Positions 10,101 to 18,512 of a stretch of DNA of 64,000 nt are shown one piece after another; position 1 is the first letter of the stretch, and the number at the start of each line of letters is the position of its first letter. The stretch covers positions 1 to 64,000 of the forward strand of contig NZ_PUBZ01000088.1 in assembly GCF_003205875.1 (NCBI RefSeq), given 5' to 3'. The DNA comes from Herpetosiphon llansteffanensis. Its GTDB lineage: Bacteria > Chloroflexota > Chloroflexia > Chloroflexales > Herpetosiphonaceae. The notes beneath the pieces are model-generated. The model was not told the DNA's origin and made no database searches. It saw nothing but the letters and a program-made list of their open reading frames with translations. The position numbers were made by a program, and so were the translations under genes.

Positions 10101-12600
10101 ATTAGAAGGATTGCCGCTCAATCCGAATGGCAAGATCGAACGCCGAGCCTTGCCCGCCCCCAGCAGCGAGCGCAATCTCGATAGCTACGTTGCACCCCAA
10201 AGCCCGCTCGAACACGAATTAGCTGGCATTTGGGCCGAAGTTTTGGGGCTTGATCAGGTTGGCATCGACGATAATTTCTTCGATTTAGGTGGCGAATCGT
10301 TTAAAGCGATTCGAGTTGTGCGCAAAATTGGCAGCCATGTCAGCGTTATGAGCTTGTTCAAATATCCGACGGTACGCGAATTAGCTGCCCAGCTTGCGGG
10401 CGAAAACAGCGCTCAGAGCGGCATGCTCTATGAATTGACCAAAGCCCAAGCCAAGCAACACACTACGATTGTGGCGATTCCCTATGGTGGCGGCAGCGCG
10501 ATCACCTATCAACCGCTTGCTCAAGCCATGCCCAAAGGTTTTCGGTTGCTGGCCGCCGAACTGCCAGGCCACGATTTCAGCCGCCCCGACGAGCCATTGC
10601 AAAGCTTAGAAGTCGTTGCTAGCCAGCTTGCTAACGAAATTCAAGCCACAACCCAAGGCCCAATTGTGCTGTATGGCCATTGCGTTGGCAGCGCCATGAC
10701 CGTCGAAATTGGCCGTTTGTTGGAGCAAGCAGGCCGCGACGTGCAAGGGATTGTATTGGGCGGCAATTTTCCGGCGGCACGCGTGCCTGGGCGCTTCTTT
10801 GAATTGCTCAACAAACTCATGCCCGCCGATCGTTGGATGTCAGATCGAACGTATCGCGATTTTCTACGCGCCTTGGGTGGCTTCACCGAAATTGTCGATC
10901 CAGCCGAGCAAAGCTTTGTAATGCGCAGTTTGCGCCACGATGCGCGGGAAGTTGAGCGCTATTTTACCCACGCCTTTGCCCAAAAACAGCAGCAACTCAA
11001 AGCCCCGATCGCTTGCATCATCGGCGAGATGGATCGGGCGACCGAATATTATCAAGAGCGCTATCGCGAATGGGAATATTTCAGCAGCAACGTAACGCTG
11101 CATGTAATTCCTCACGCTGGTCATTATTTTCTCAAACATCAGGCCAGCGAATTAGGTCAAATCATCGAGCAACAAACTGAGCAATGGCAACAACCAGCGC
11201 CAATTCAAGCCACGCCAGCTAAAGCTAAACTAAGCAAAGTCAGCATGCCCAGCCTACGGATCTTCTTTATGGTGGCGTTGGGGCAGCTCGTTTCGATGCT
11301 TGGCTCAAGTTTATCGAGTTTTGCCTTGGGCATTTGGATCTATCAGCGCACTGGCACGGTCAGCGATTTTGCCTTTACCGCGATCGCCTCGATGCTACCA
11401 AGCTTGTTGGTTTCGCCCTTGGCCGGAGCAATCGCCGACCGCTGGGATCGGCGTTGGATTATGATTATTGCCGATACGATTGCTGGGCTTTCGACAATTG
11501 TCGTGGCCATGTTGCTGTGGGCCAATAAACTTGAGGTTTGGCATATTTACCTGACGGCAGCAGTTAGTTCAATTGCTGGAACCTTCCAGCGCCCAGCCTA
11601 TGCAGCAGCCATGACGCAGCTTGTACCAAAACAATACCTTGGTCATGCCAACGGCGTGATTCAGCTTGGCTCGGCGACGGGCGGCTTGATTGCACCCTTT
11701 ATTGCTGGTGGGATGGTGGCCTTCTTTGGCTTGGGCGGAGTCTTTTTGCTCGATTTCATCTCGTTTACCTTGGGCATTGGAGTCTTGTTCTTGGTTCGCT
11801 TCCCCAACACACTCTATCACAAGCGTGAGGAGCCATTGTTGCGCGAAATTGTGCGTGGCTGGGAATACATTATCAAGCGGCCAAGCCTCGTGGCGATGGT
11901 GCTATTTTTTGCCTTGGGCAACATCTGGTTTGGCATCGCCAGCATCAGTATGAGTCCGTTGGTGCTCTCGTTTGGTGGGCCTGCCGAATTGGGGATTGTT
12001 AGCGCAGCCTGTGCTTTGGGCGGCTTCCTCGGCGGCCTGTTTATGAGCTTGTGGGGTGGTTTGCAACGCCGCGCCGAGGGCATGGTTGGCTTCGTTATTC
12101 TCGAAGGTTTTTTCATTGCCTTGGCAGGCTTGCGCCCCTCGACATGGCTGGTGGCGTTGGCGATGTTTGGTATGTGGTTCACAATTTCGTTGGTCAATGC
12201 CCACTGGCAAGTGCTCATCCAGACCAAAGTCGGCTTGGAGCTACAAGGGCGGGTACAAGCAACCAACCAAATGCTGGCGATGCTCAGCATTCCGCTTGGC
12301 TATTGGCTGGCTGGCCCGTTGGCCGATACGCTGTTTGGCCCGTTGCTTGAGCCAAATGGCGCACTTAGCGATAGTTTGGGCTGGCTTTTCGGCGTTGGCC
12401 CCGACCGTGGCATTGGCTTGTTGATGGTGGTGGTTGGGTTGGGTGCGGCAATCTGGGCCGTGATTGGCTTCAACTATCGACCATTGCGCTATATGGAAGA
12501 TGCGCTGCCCGATGCCATTCCCGATGCTGAAATTGCCAGCGACCGCGACACCATCCAAGCCCAAGCAGATGGTATAATCGCCGCAACCATCAAAGGATGA
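7156..12600 (+). CDS. NRPS C-A-T-thioesterase fused to an MFS exporter
   Basis: A single 1814-residue frame. Order: N-terminal linker helix (residues 10-25); condensation domain (about 35-470) with HHIACDG at 179-185; adenylation domain (about 490-1000) with FTSGSTGRPKG and HYGPTE; carrier domain with LGGESF, Ser1048; thioesterase (about 1095-1330); Pro/Ala-rich linker; then an 11-12-helix MFS transporter (about 1368-1770) with the DRWDRR loop after helix 2. The A pocket reads D698, L699, T702, K741, I766, A768, H792, V800, S801, closest to aspartate codes I recall (inference). The TE nucleophile motif is GHCVG, Cys1176 replacing Ser, with Asp and His still present (EMDRA, HAGHYF). The protein would extend, release and export the product. 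No stop or frameshift separates the enzyme from the transporter. Confidence 0.9.
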   Translation: MTEVARQLEDLSPERRALLAQRLRQRQAAKPVPSIPALARVGERPAFELSFAQQRLWFLSQWQPESAAYHIPATFSIVGEINVSVLQTCLDKIIQRHEVLRSTIEVFDDEPVQVIQPFRSLDLELVDLRNLSSEQQSSQRQQHIERHSQVPFDLTKDLMLRGLLLQTADDHAELVLTIHHIACDGWSIGVLLRELGQLYEAGLRGEQLELPALPIQYADFAVWHKRYVLEEVYNQHLNFWQQQLHGTLPLLNLPTDHPRPAVKRDLGATLEYHLPWSLVEAVERLSRQERATPFMLFMAAFQVLLYRYSGQSDLIIGTPIANRTRREIENLIGFFVNTLPIRVNLAGSPSFRSLIAQVRQTSLAAFEHQDMPLEHLIDVLKVERSLSHNPLFQALFVHQTTSIQTVDSGDFGLQFGGAIETGSAKFDINLNLAANRASFEYNTDLFERSTIERMASHFHSLLEYAVSHPDVSIDDLPLLSSSERQQLLQTWNATSANYPAVDSIVSLFEAQAARVPERTALHFEGQTLSYAELNQRANQLAHSLHQRGIGCDMRVGLFIDRSLDLLVGALGILKAGAAYVPIDPIYPQDRISAMLEDGAVSLLITHAELAAELPALDREVLCLDEAWPTIAQAPSQNLNLPIDPRSLMYVLFTSGSTGRPKGVAIEHRNYVNYIQGLLQRIAAEDGWSYALVSTFAADLGTTNVYGALCSGGELHIVAYERATDPEAFAAYFRQHRIDVMKLVPSHFEALRGLSNLADVIPKQRLILAGEASLWEQLANIRQLQPSVQLQNHYGPTETTVSMLTYPIPSQPRYPSSSVPLGRPLGNVQIYVLDRQMQPTPQGVPGELYVGGAGVGRGYIGRPDLTAERFVPDPFSAEAGARLYRSGDLVRYQPDGAIEFLGRIDLQVKIRGYRVELSEIETALQAQSHVANSVVILREDTPGDKRLVAYLVPEAGQSLNIGNIREALRNSLPDYMVPTAFVELEGLPLNPNGKIERRALPAPSSERNLDSYVAPQSPLEHELAGIWAEVLGLDQVGIDDNFFDLGGESFKAIRVVRKIGSHVSVMSLFKYPTVRELAAQLAGENSAQSGMLYELTKAQAKQHTTIVAIPYGGGSAITYQPLAQAMPKGFRLLAAELPGHDFSRPDEPLQSLEVVASQLANEIQATTQGPIVLYGHCVGSAMTVEIGRLLEQAGRDVQGIVLGGNFPAARVPGRFFELLNKLMPADRWMSDRTYRDFLRALGGFTEIVDPAEQSFVMRSLRHDAREVERYFTHAFAQKQQQLKAPIACIIGEMDRATEYYQERYREWEYFSSNVTLHVIPHAGHYFLKHQASELGQIIEQQTEQWQQPAPIQATPAKAKLSKVSMPSLRIFFMVALGQLVSMLGSSLSSFALGIWIYQRTGTVSDFAFTAIASMLPSLLVSPLAGAIADRWDRRWIMIIADTIAGLSTIVVAMLLWANKLEVWHIYLTAAVSSIAGTFQRPAYAAAMTQLVPKQYLGHANGVIQLGSATGGLIAPFIAGGMVAFFGLGGVFLLDFISFTLGIGVLFLVRFPNTLYHKREEPLLREIVRGWEYIIKRPSLVAMVLFFALGNIWFGIASISMSPLVLSFGGPAELGIVSAACALGGFLGGLFMSLWGGLQRRAEGMVGFVILEGFFIALAGLRPSTWLVALAMFGMWFTISLVNAHWQVLIQTKVGLELQGRVQATNQMLAMLSIPLGYWLAGPLADTLFGPLLEPNGALSDSLGWLFGVGPDRGIGLLMVVVGLGAAIWAVIGFNYRPLRYMEDALPDAIPDAEIASDRDTIQAQADGIIAATIKG

Positions 12601-12603
12601 ATT

Positions 12604-12750
12604 ATGAAGGATGAGGGATGAAAATGAGGCTATGGGCTGTAGGCTAGCGGAGATTTTGGGAAAACTTAAAATCTATAGCCAAAAGCCTATAGCCTAGAGC
12701 CAATTTTACCTTCGTGCTCTTCGTGTCCTTCGTGGTTAAAAAAAGCTTTC
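12604..12750. repeat. Intergenic repeat block: heptamers, palindrome and CTTCGTG units
   Basis: Between the NRPS and the transferase gene lie GAAGGAT/GAGGGAT heptamers, then an imperfect inverted repeat at 12625-12702 with GGCTAT/ATAGCC arms. After it come several CTTCGTG-type units ending in TTCGTGGTTAAAAAAA. All three elements recur in other spacers of this window (31967-32130, 37074-37260, 50397-50600). No gene is visible. Confidence 0.85.
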
Positions 12751-12751
12751 T

Positions 12752-13450
12752 ATGCTCTTAAACCCTAACACCATCGATATTTGGCTGATCGACTTAACGC
12801 GGCTGCGACCTCAACGGAGCCGCTTTTGGGCTGTGCTCAACCCTGAAGAGCAAGCGCGGGCATTACGCTTTCACTTCGAGCGCGATCAAACGCGCTACAC
12901 GATTTGCCGAGGAGCCATGCGGCTGGTTTTGGCCGAATATCTTGACCGCGATCCAACCAAGCTTGTATTTAGCCAAAATAGCTATGGCAAGCCCTTGCTG
13001 GCCGATGTTGAATTGAGCTTCAATCTCTCGCATGCTGGCAACTACGGCTTGCTTGGGCTGAGCCAATTCAACACCATTGGCGTGGATATTGAGCAAGAAC
13101 GCCAACTCGACGACTTGGCGAGCATTGCGCAGCATTATTTTGCGCCCAGCGAGCGCCAAGCGGTGCTGAATACAGCTGATCAGACTGCGGCATTTTTTCG
13201 CTGTTGGACGCGCAAAGAGGCCTATATCAAAGCTCATGGCATGGGTTTATCGCTACCACTCTCCAGTTTTGCGGTTTCGATCGCGCCGCAAATAGACCAA
13301 GCCCTTGAGTGGAATCGCGAAAATACGGTTGATCAATGGCATGTGCAGCCACTCGCTGCGCCTGCTGGCTACGCCGCTGCGCTAGCTTGCCCACGTTCTG
13401 CCAGCCCTATTTTGGTGCAACAACGCGAGTGGTTGGGCAATTTATTCTGA
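12752..13450 (+). CDS. Sfp-type 4'-phosphopantetheinyl transferase
   Basis: A 232-residue enzyme that moves phosphopantetheine from CoA onto the carrier-domain serine, activating the two NRPS carrier domains encoded just upstream. Magnesium- and CoA-binding signatures are visible: GVDIE with D112 and E114, and WTRKEAYIK with W152, K155 and E156. Length is typical for the family. It is separated from the NRPS by a 151-bp repeat-filled spacer. The last 136 bp before its final codons are duplicated at 24375-24510, on the far side of the AT-rich cassette. Its stop region overlaps the convergent ATPase gene by 9 bp. The C-terminus was therefore probably rewritten when the cassette arrived: it ends NLF here, IAE in the displaced copy. 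Confidence 0.92.
   Translation: MLLNPNTIDIWLIDLTRLRPQRSRFWAVLNPEEQARALRFHFERDQTRYTICRGAMRLVLAEYLDRDPTKLVFSQNSYGKPLLADVELSFNLSHAGNYGLLGLSQFNTIGVDIEQERQLDDLASIAQHYFAPSERQAVLNTADQTAAFFRCWTRKEAYIKAHGMGLSLPLSSFAVSIAPQIDQALEWNRENTVDQWHVQPLAAPAGYAAALACPRSASPILVQQREWLGNLF
13304..13439. repeat. Left copy of the 136-bp direct repeat bounding the defence-like cassette
   Basis: Bases 13304-13439 align without gaps to 24375-24510 (constant offset 11071), with 10 mismatches counted by eye, about 93% identity. The left copy is in frame inside the phosphopantetheinyl transferase gene. Many differences are silent or conservative, as expected if both copies were once coding. Confidence 0.93.
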
Positions 13451-16400
13451 TGATTTCATATACACAATAACTCCTTTAGACATTTCGGGAGTTTGAACTA
13501 AAGCAGTACCTACTGAAAGCTTCTCAATTTGTTCGGCAACTTCTTGCACATTTCTTGGTTGAATATAGGGAGCTAATTTTTTAGATTCGGGAAAATTAGT
13601 ACGAAAGACGATTTTTGTTCCAGCATTTCCAATGACATCTTGATGAAAATCGTTTAAGCCTTGGCTTGCCACTACAACTGCAATACCATACTTTCGACCT
13701 TCTTTCATAAGTTTAGGCAGTGTAATATCTTTAGCCAAGCGATGTGCTTCATCGAGAACAACAACTAACCGGATCGTATTAGCCATCCCCCAGTTAAACA
13801 TATCACGATATAATTTACGTAAAACAAATGCTCCAACTACAATTTGATGCTCTTCTGACATCAAATTATGTAAGTCAATGACTAAGCCTTTACGAATTTG
13901 TTCCAATAAACTTGTTGATTGTGCTTCAGAACTGAATAAGTCCATTTCTAAGATAGCACGACAACGGGCAGCAACATTCCGAATTTTTTGTTTTTGCTCA
14001 CGTATTTCAATATATTTCAGAACTTCATCAATTGTTGGTATAGTTTGTAAATCCTTTGTATCGGCAGTATATCCATGGGCTTTATAAGCATCTTGAATCG
14101 CGTTTAATAGCAAATCTTTCTGCATTCCACCTAAACCAACAACATAGGCAAAAATATCTGCAATTGCTGCACTATTATGTTTCCAATCACTCTTCCCATT
14201 GGTCATGGAAACTTCAAATGGCGAAAATGGTAAACCATCGGCAGCATCAACACAATGGGTACTCGATTGACGAATAAACGAACCTTGAGGATCACCAAAT
14301 TGCCCATGAAAATCTAATACTAATGCTGGAATATTTTGATGGGATAGTTCGAGCAAGATATGATTTGTCGTAACCGATTTTCCTTGACCGGGAATTCCAA
14401 TAATAAATAAATGCGGTGTACCACGAACACTGGGTTTCCATATAACTTGATTTTTAACTGTTTCCCCCAACACAATATTAATTTCTTGATTAATCGGGTC
14501 TGCTCTTATTTCAGATGGTTCGTTGTGGCTCTGGCTGTGTGTTTGTATAACGACAGGTAGTAATTTTTCATCTACAGTAAGTAATGGATCTAGAAGGTCC
14601 TGATTATCTAATTCCATTTTTTTTAATTCTTCTGGTATAGATTTAGTATCAAGATCAATTGGAGAAATAACTACATCTACACTAGTTAAATGGTCATCTA
14701 TTAACAAACGTGAACTAAAAGTATCATTTTTCTTCTGTTCTTCATAGAGAGAAATATCAGCAGCTGATATTATTTGAATTTCAGTATCATTCATTATAAT
14801 AGGATTTATTCGTTGTGGTTCTAGTGTAACAATGAATCCTCTAAATCTCGGCCTAAATTCATAATTTCCTCGCTCAATATTCCGCAAATGTTCCATAAAA
14901 TTAATATATACTTCGTTATTTATCAATTCATATCTATAGGCACGCTCAGCATAAAATCGTATAATATTAGCAAAATACGCCCGCTGTAGAATATTATCAA
15001 CACGTTGATCGTCGTTATCATCGTTTTCACTTGCAAAATAGCGTGATTTAATCGTATCAGCAGTTATCCGCATTTGTAAATCCATATCTTGAGCCAAGCT
15101 ATCGAATGAAGTTGTGCCACGTCGCCATTTAACTTCTATGAAGGTAATTTCAATAATATTACGTTTCATAGCAACCAATAGCATATCACAACGCCGTTCT
15201 CCCTTCTGAATTACGTCGCCAGTAGTCCTGCGTACTAAATGGGAAGCGTTATCTACAGGAATTAAGACTGCATTATCTAGCCAGTTTCGTTGTTTCATAT
15301 AAGCGACAACAACACCTAAGCCCACCGCTGAGGAAGCACTTATATCCGATTTGGTTAAATGCAATGATAGTTGTCCAGAGATATTTTTCAAAATATTAAG
15401 CAGTTGACCAACACTACGATCTACTTGAGCAAATCCAAGTTCTTGCATAGCATTTGCAAGAATTACCTCAATCTCATCGCGCCAGCGCGTTGTGATAAAC
15501 ATTCGACGATCAATTCCATCAACAAACTCCGGTGCATATTCAATTAAATAAGTTTTTGATTGTTCTTCGAGTACAGGATGATTGGGTGAATCATAATAAT
15601 CGAGTGCAAAAAAGCGATCAGCCGTAATAACCCAATGCGAAAGTTCATGAACCCGCTTAATAAGTTGTTGTTGAGTTGAATTCAGAGTATAGGTTAATAC
15701 TGGATAGGCATTAGGATCCTGTTTTAGGATAACACCTTGCACTTGGAGCATTGCACGATATCCATCCAAAAGGGTTTTACTATAACGTGGGCCAGCTGGA
15801 TGCTCTCCTGCAATAGTATCAGGAATCACAATAAATTCATTCCATTTTAGCTGACCATCCTGTGGGGTAAATAGTGATAAAAAGCGCATAACTAAGCCAA
15901 AGACTGATACGCTATGCATTCCAGCCACCAATAATTGTGCTTCTTGACACTCCCAGGCAATTTCAGTTAAATCACCAAGAATTGCTAAGTGTGTTTCATC
16001 GCCTTGATCGTTAATGATCGTATCAATTGCAGTAATACGGCTAGCAATTGCTGGCCGTAAATGATCATGATCACGGCGTAAATGTGATTCTTGCACTGCT
16101 GAACGCAACTCATTAATCCCATGAATAGAGGCAACACTCGAAGGATCACGAACATAGGCTGTAAGATCAAAGGCTGGAATTGCAGTAACTGATTCTTCAT
16201 CATCAGTGATGGGCAAAACTAAATGCTGGAATGACTGCGTAATCCATGGGCTATTATGCGTATTTACTAAAGCCACACTTAACGTATCAATATATGGATG
16301 AATATTTTGGAAAGTATTAATATAGCGGCTTAGATGCCTAGTTAATACATCATCTGTTGAATTAATTGATTGATTTTCAAGTCCAATTAATTGATTAATA

Positions 16401-18508
16401 TCGTTTAAACGGCGCTCACCATCGTAAAATGGAGTCACAGCATATACTCCATAATAAAACCCTAGATTTCCAACATTAATTAATGGTACTGTTTGGTTCG
16501 GGTGTGACCAAAATGGTGGAACATTCGTTAGATTCAAGCTACGCGTTAATTCTAAGTCAATCATTTGCTTACGTTTTTTGATTGGAACTTGCTGCAAGGT
16601 CATTTCCCAATAACTCAGTAATTGATTATAATTTGCCAGCCATGCTGCACGGATTGGATGAATAGGCAGCACGATAATTGATTCTTCTATTCCATTATGG
16701 CCTTGTACTTGCAGCATAAGCGTATCTATATTTAGAATCCCCTGTAGAATTGAATTATCAACCTGAAGATCAATTAACTCATGTAATAATTGTTGATAGG
16801 CATCTGCATAACGCCGCGCAGTTTCTGCAAGGTCAACCCAAGAAATAGTAATGCTATTTGCACGAGTATCTTGGCGTTTAATCGCCTCAAAAAAGCTTTT
16901 ACGACTACTTAGCCAACGGTTATAAATATCAGTTATCTGTTTTGGAATACCACAATCAATAGGCGATAATTCTGCAAAGTTAATCTGTCGCACATAATCA
17001 GTTTTTACAAAGTAGCGATTTTGCTGCTGAGGGTTATTGATAATAGTACGCTCAAGTTCAACTAAGAGAGGACTAAGTGCAAGATGGATTAAGCGGCGCT
17101 CAGTTAATCGAAGGCTAAAATGCGTCAATGTTTCATTATATTGTGCCTCGCGTTCTTGAATCGTTTCATTCGCCTTAATATCTAAAAGCGTCTCAATGCG
17201 GCCAAAAGCAATTGTGGGAGTCATGCGCCGAGAAGTAGTAACTTTAACCGCTTTCGCTAAACTAGGCTCATTTGACAGATAAAACTCTTGACTAACCGCA
17301 CTTAATTCTTCAGCATGCTCATCTTGGCTGCGTAATGGGTTACCAGCTTTATCGAGTGGTGTTACCCGTACATATAAAGGATAGTCTGGCAAGTTATCAG
17401 GATCAAGTTCAAGATCAAGATTTAACTTTAGCGTTTTGTGACTAGGACTGATCTCTCGAATTGGTAGATCAAATTCACTATCTTCACTAAGACCATAGCC
17501 TTCGACTGGAGTTAATTCAACTCGCCATCTATGCAAATACGATGGTTTAGGGGGTTCGCATTTCCAACGAACAGTAATCGATTCTTTTGGTCCATAAGCT
17601 GCCAGTAATATCCCATCAGCACCATCTGGTTGTAATAGGTTACAATATTTCTCAACTTCTCCTTGTTTATTTACAAAAGGTACTATAGATATACTTTTCA
17701 AGTCACTACTATCTTCTTGAGGAAAAATCCATTTATCAAAAGTACAAAAATAATTCTGAGAGTAGCTCAATTCTTTTGACCAATTAAACACATCATTAAC
17801 TGATTTGTTTTGCAAAAATTGGATTAATATCTTCCTCATTTCTTTATCAATACCTAATGAATCGACTCTTTCAATTGTCGTTGCTTGAATCTTAGTGGGT
17901 ATTGATAAACGAATTGTAGCATTACGATTTCGCTTTAATCGATTATGCCAATCAGCTCCATGATCGGCAATTAATCCAACTTGCCATAAATCAAACCCTA
18001 TTAAATCTAGCTCTTGCTTTTGGTCACGTTGATATATATTAGAGTAAAATAATAACTTTCGGTCAACAGAAAGATAAAGAGGTGATTTAAATACTCTTTC
18101 AATATTACGAATAATTGATTTTGCTTCATTTGAAAGTTTATTATATATATTTTCAATTACCTTTTTTTGAATCCAGCCACCATCAATAGGCTCAAATGAA
18201 TTTGCCAGAGAGCTAAATGCGGCATCAATCATATCAACAGGAATGAATAAACATAATTTACTCTTTTTACGATTCCTTAATTCTATCGCCCGATCTGTAG
18301 TAATATATTTTGGATCAGTATACGATTTATTTGATGATAAGATATATAAATCAATATCTCTTTCTCTACAATTTTCGCACATAATATTATATAGATCAAA
18401 AGATATATCATGACTAAAATTATCAATTCTAATACAATGACCAATATCTGTATACTCAAGTCGTTCAATAAGTATTTTTGCAACAAGTTTTAAAGCAAAA
18501 TCATTCAT
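13442..18508 (-). CDS. HerA-like P-loop ATPase with PD-(D/E)XK-like motif
   Basis: A 1688-residue protein, third gene of the cassette. The C-terminal third is a HerA/FtsK-type motor: Walker A GIPGQGKS (K1377, S1378) and Walker B LVVVLDEAHRL (D1586, E1587). A central segment carries D1108 followed by IEVKW with E1125 and K1127, the spacing and context of a PD-(D/E)XK nuclease core. The first 1050 or so residues are unrecognised, with no membrane helices. The start at 18508 is preferred because AAGGAG lies 7 nt upstream; the longer frame from 18661 would overlap the preceding gene by 149 bp and bury that site. Large HerA-type ATPases occur in Dnd/Dpt (DptH) and MADS defence loci, so DNA translocation and cleavage is the working idea (inference). 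The exact family is uncertain. Confidence 0.8.
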   Translation of the reverse strand: MNDFALKLVAKILIERLEYTDIGHCIRIDNFSHDISFDLYNIMCENCRERDIDLYILSSNKSYTDPKYITTDRAIELRNRKKSKLCLFIPVDMIDAAFSSLANSFEPIDGGWIQKKVIENIYNKLSNEAKSIIRNIERVFKSPLYLSVDRKLLFYSNIYQRDQKQELDLIGFDLWQVGLIADHGADWHNRLKRNRNATIRLSIPTKIQATTIERVDSLGIDKEMRKILIQFLQNKSVNDVFNWSKELSYSQNYFCTFDKWIFPQEDSSDLKSISIVPFVNKQGEVEKYCNLLQPDGADGILLAAYGPKESITVRWKCEPPKPSYLHRWRVELTPVEGYGLSEDSEFDLPIREISPSHKTLKLNLDLELDPDNLPDYPLYVRVTPLDKAGNPLRSQDEHAEELSAVSQEFYLSNEPSLAKAVKVTTSRRMTPTIAFGRIETLLDIKANETIQEREAQYNETLTHFSLRLTERRLIHLALSPLLVELERTIINNPQQQNRYFVKTDYVRQINFAELSPIDCGIPKQITDIYNRWLSSRKSFFEAIKRQDTRANSITISWVDLAETARRYADAYQQLLHELIDLQVDNSILQGILNIDTLMLQVQGHNGIEESIIVLPIHPIRAAWLANYNQLLSYWEMTLQQVPIKKRKQMIDLELTRSLNLTNVPPFWSHPNQTVPLINVGNLGFYYGVYAVTPFYDGERRLNDINQLIGLENQSINSTDDVLTRHLSRYINTFQNIHPYIDTLSVALVNTHNSPWITQSFQHLVLPITDDEESVTAIPAFDLTAYVRDPSSVASIHGINELRSAVQESHLRRDHDHLRPAIASRITAIDTIINDQGDETHLAILGDLTEIAWECQEAQLLVAGMHSVSVFGLVMRFLSLFTPQDGQLKWNEFIVIPDTIAGEHPAGPRYSKTLLDGYRAMLQVQGVILKQDPNAYPVLTYTLNSTQQQLIKRVHELSHWVITADRFFALDYYDSPNHPVLEEQSKTYLIEYAPEFVDGIDRRMFITTRWRDEIEVILANAMQELGFAQVDRSVGQLLNILKNISGQLSLHLTKSDISASSAVGLGVVVAYMKQRNWLDNAVLIPVDNASHLVRRTTGDVIQKGERRCDMLLVAMKRNIIEITFIEVKWRRGTTSFDSLAQDMDLQMRITADTIKSRYFASENDDNDDQRVDNILQRAYFANIIRFYAERAYRYELINNEVYINFMEHLRNIERGNYEFRPRFRGFIVTLEPQRINPIIMNDTEIQIISAADISLYEEQKKNDTFSSRLLIDDHLTSVDVVISPIDLDTKSIPEELKKMELDNQDLLDPLLTVDEKLLPVVIQTHSQSHNEPSEIRADPINQEINIVLGETVKNQVIWKPSVRGTPHLFIIGIPGQGKSVTTNHILLELSHQNIPALVLDFHGQFGDPQGSFIRQSSTHCVDAADGLPFSPFEVSMTNGKSDWKHNSAAIADIFAYVVGLGGMQKDLLLNAIQDAYKAHGYTADTKDLQTIPTIDEVLKYIEIREQKQKIRNVAARCRAILEMDLFSSEAQSTSLLEQIRKGLVIDLHNLMSEEHQIVVGAFVLRKLYRDMFNWGMANTIRLVVVLDEAHRLAKDITLPKLMKEGRKYGIAVVVASQGLNDFHQDVIGNAGTKIVFRTNFPESKKLAPYIQPRNVQEVAEQIEKLSVGTALVQTPEMSKGVIVYMKSSE

Positions 18509-18512
18509 TTGA

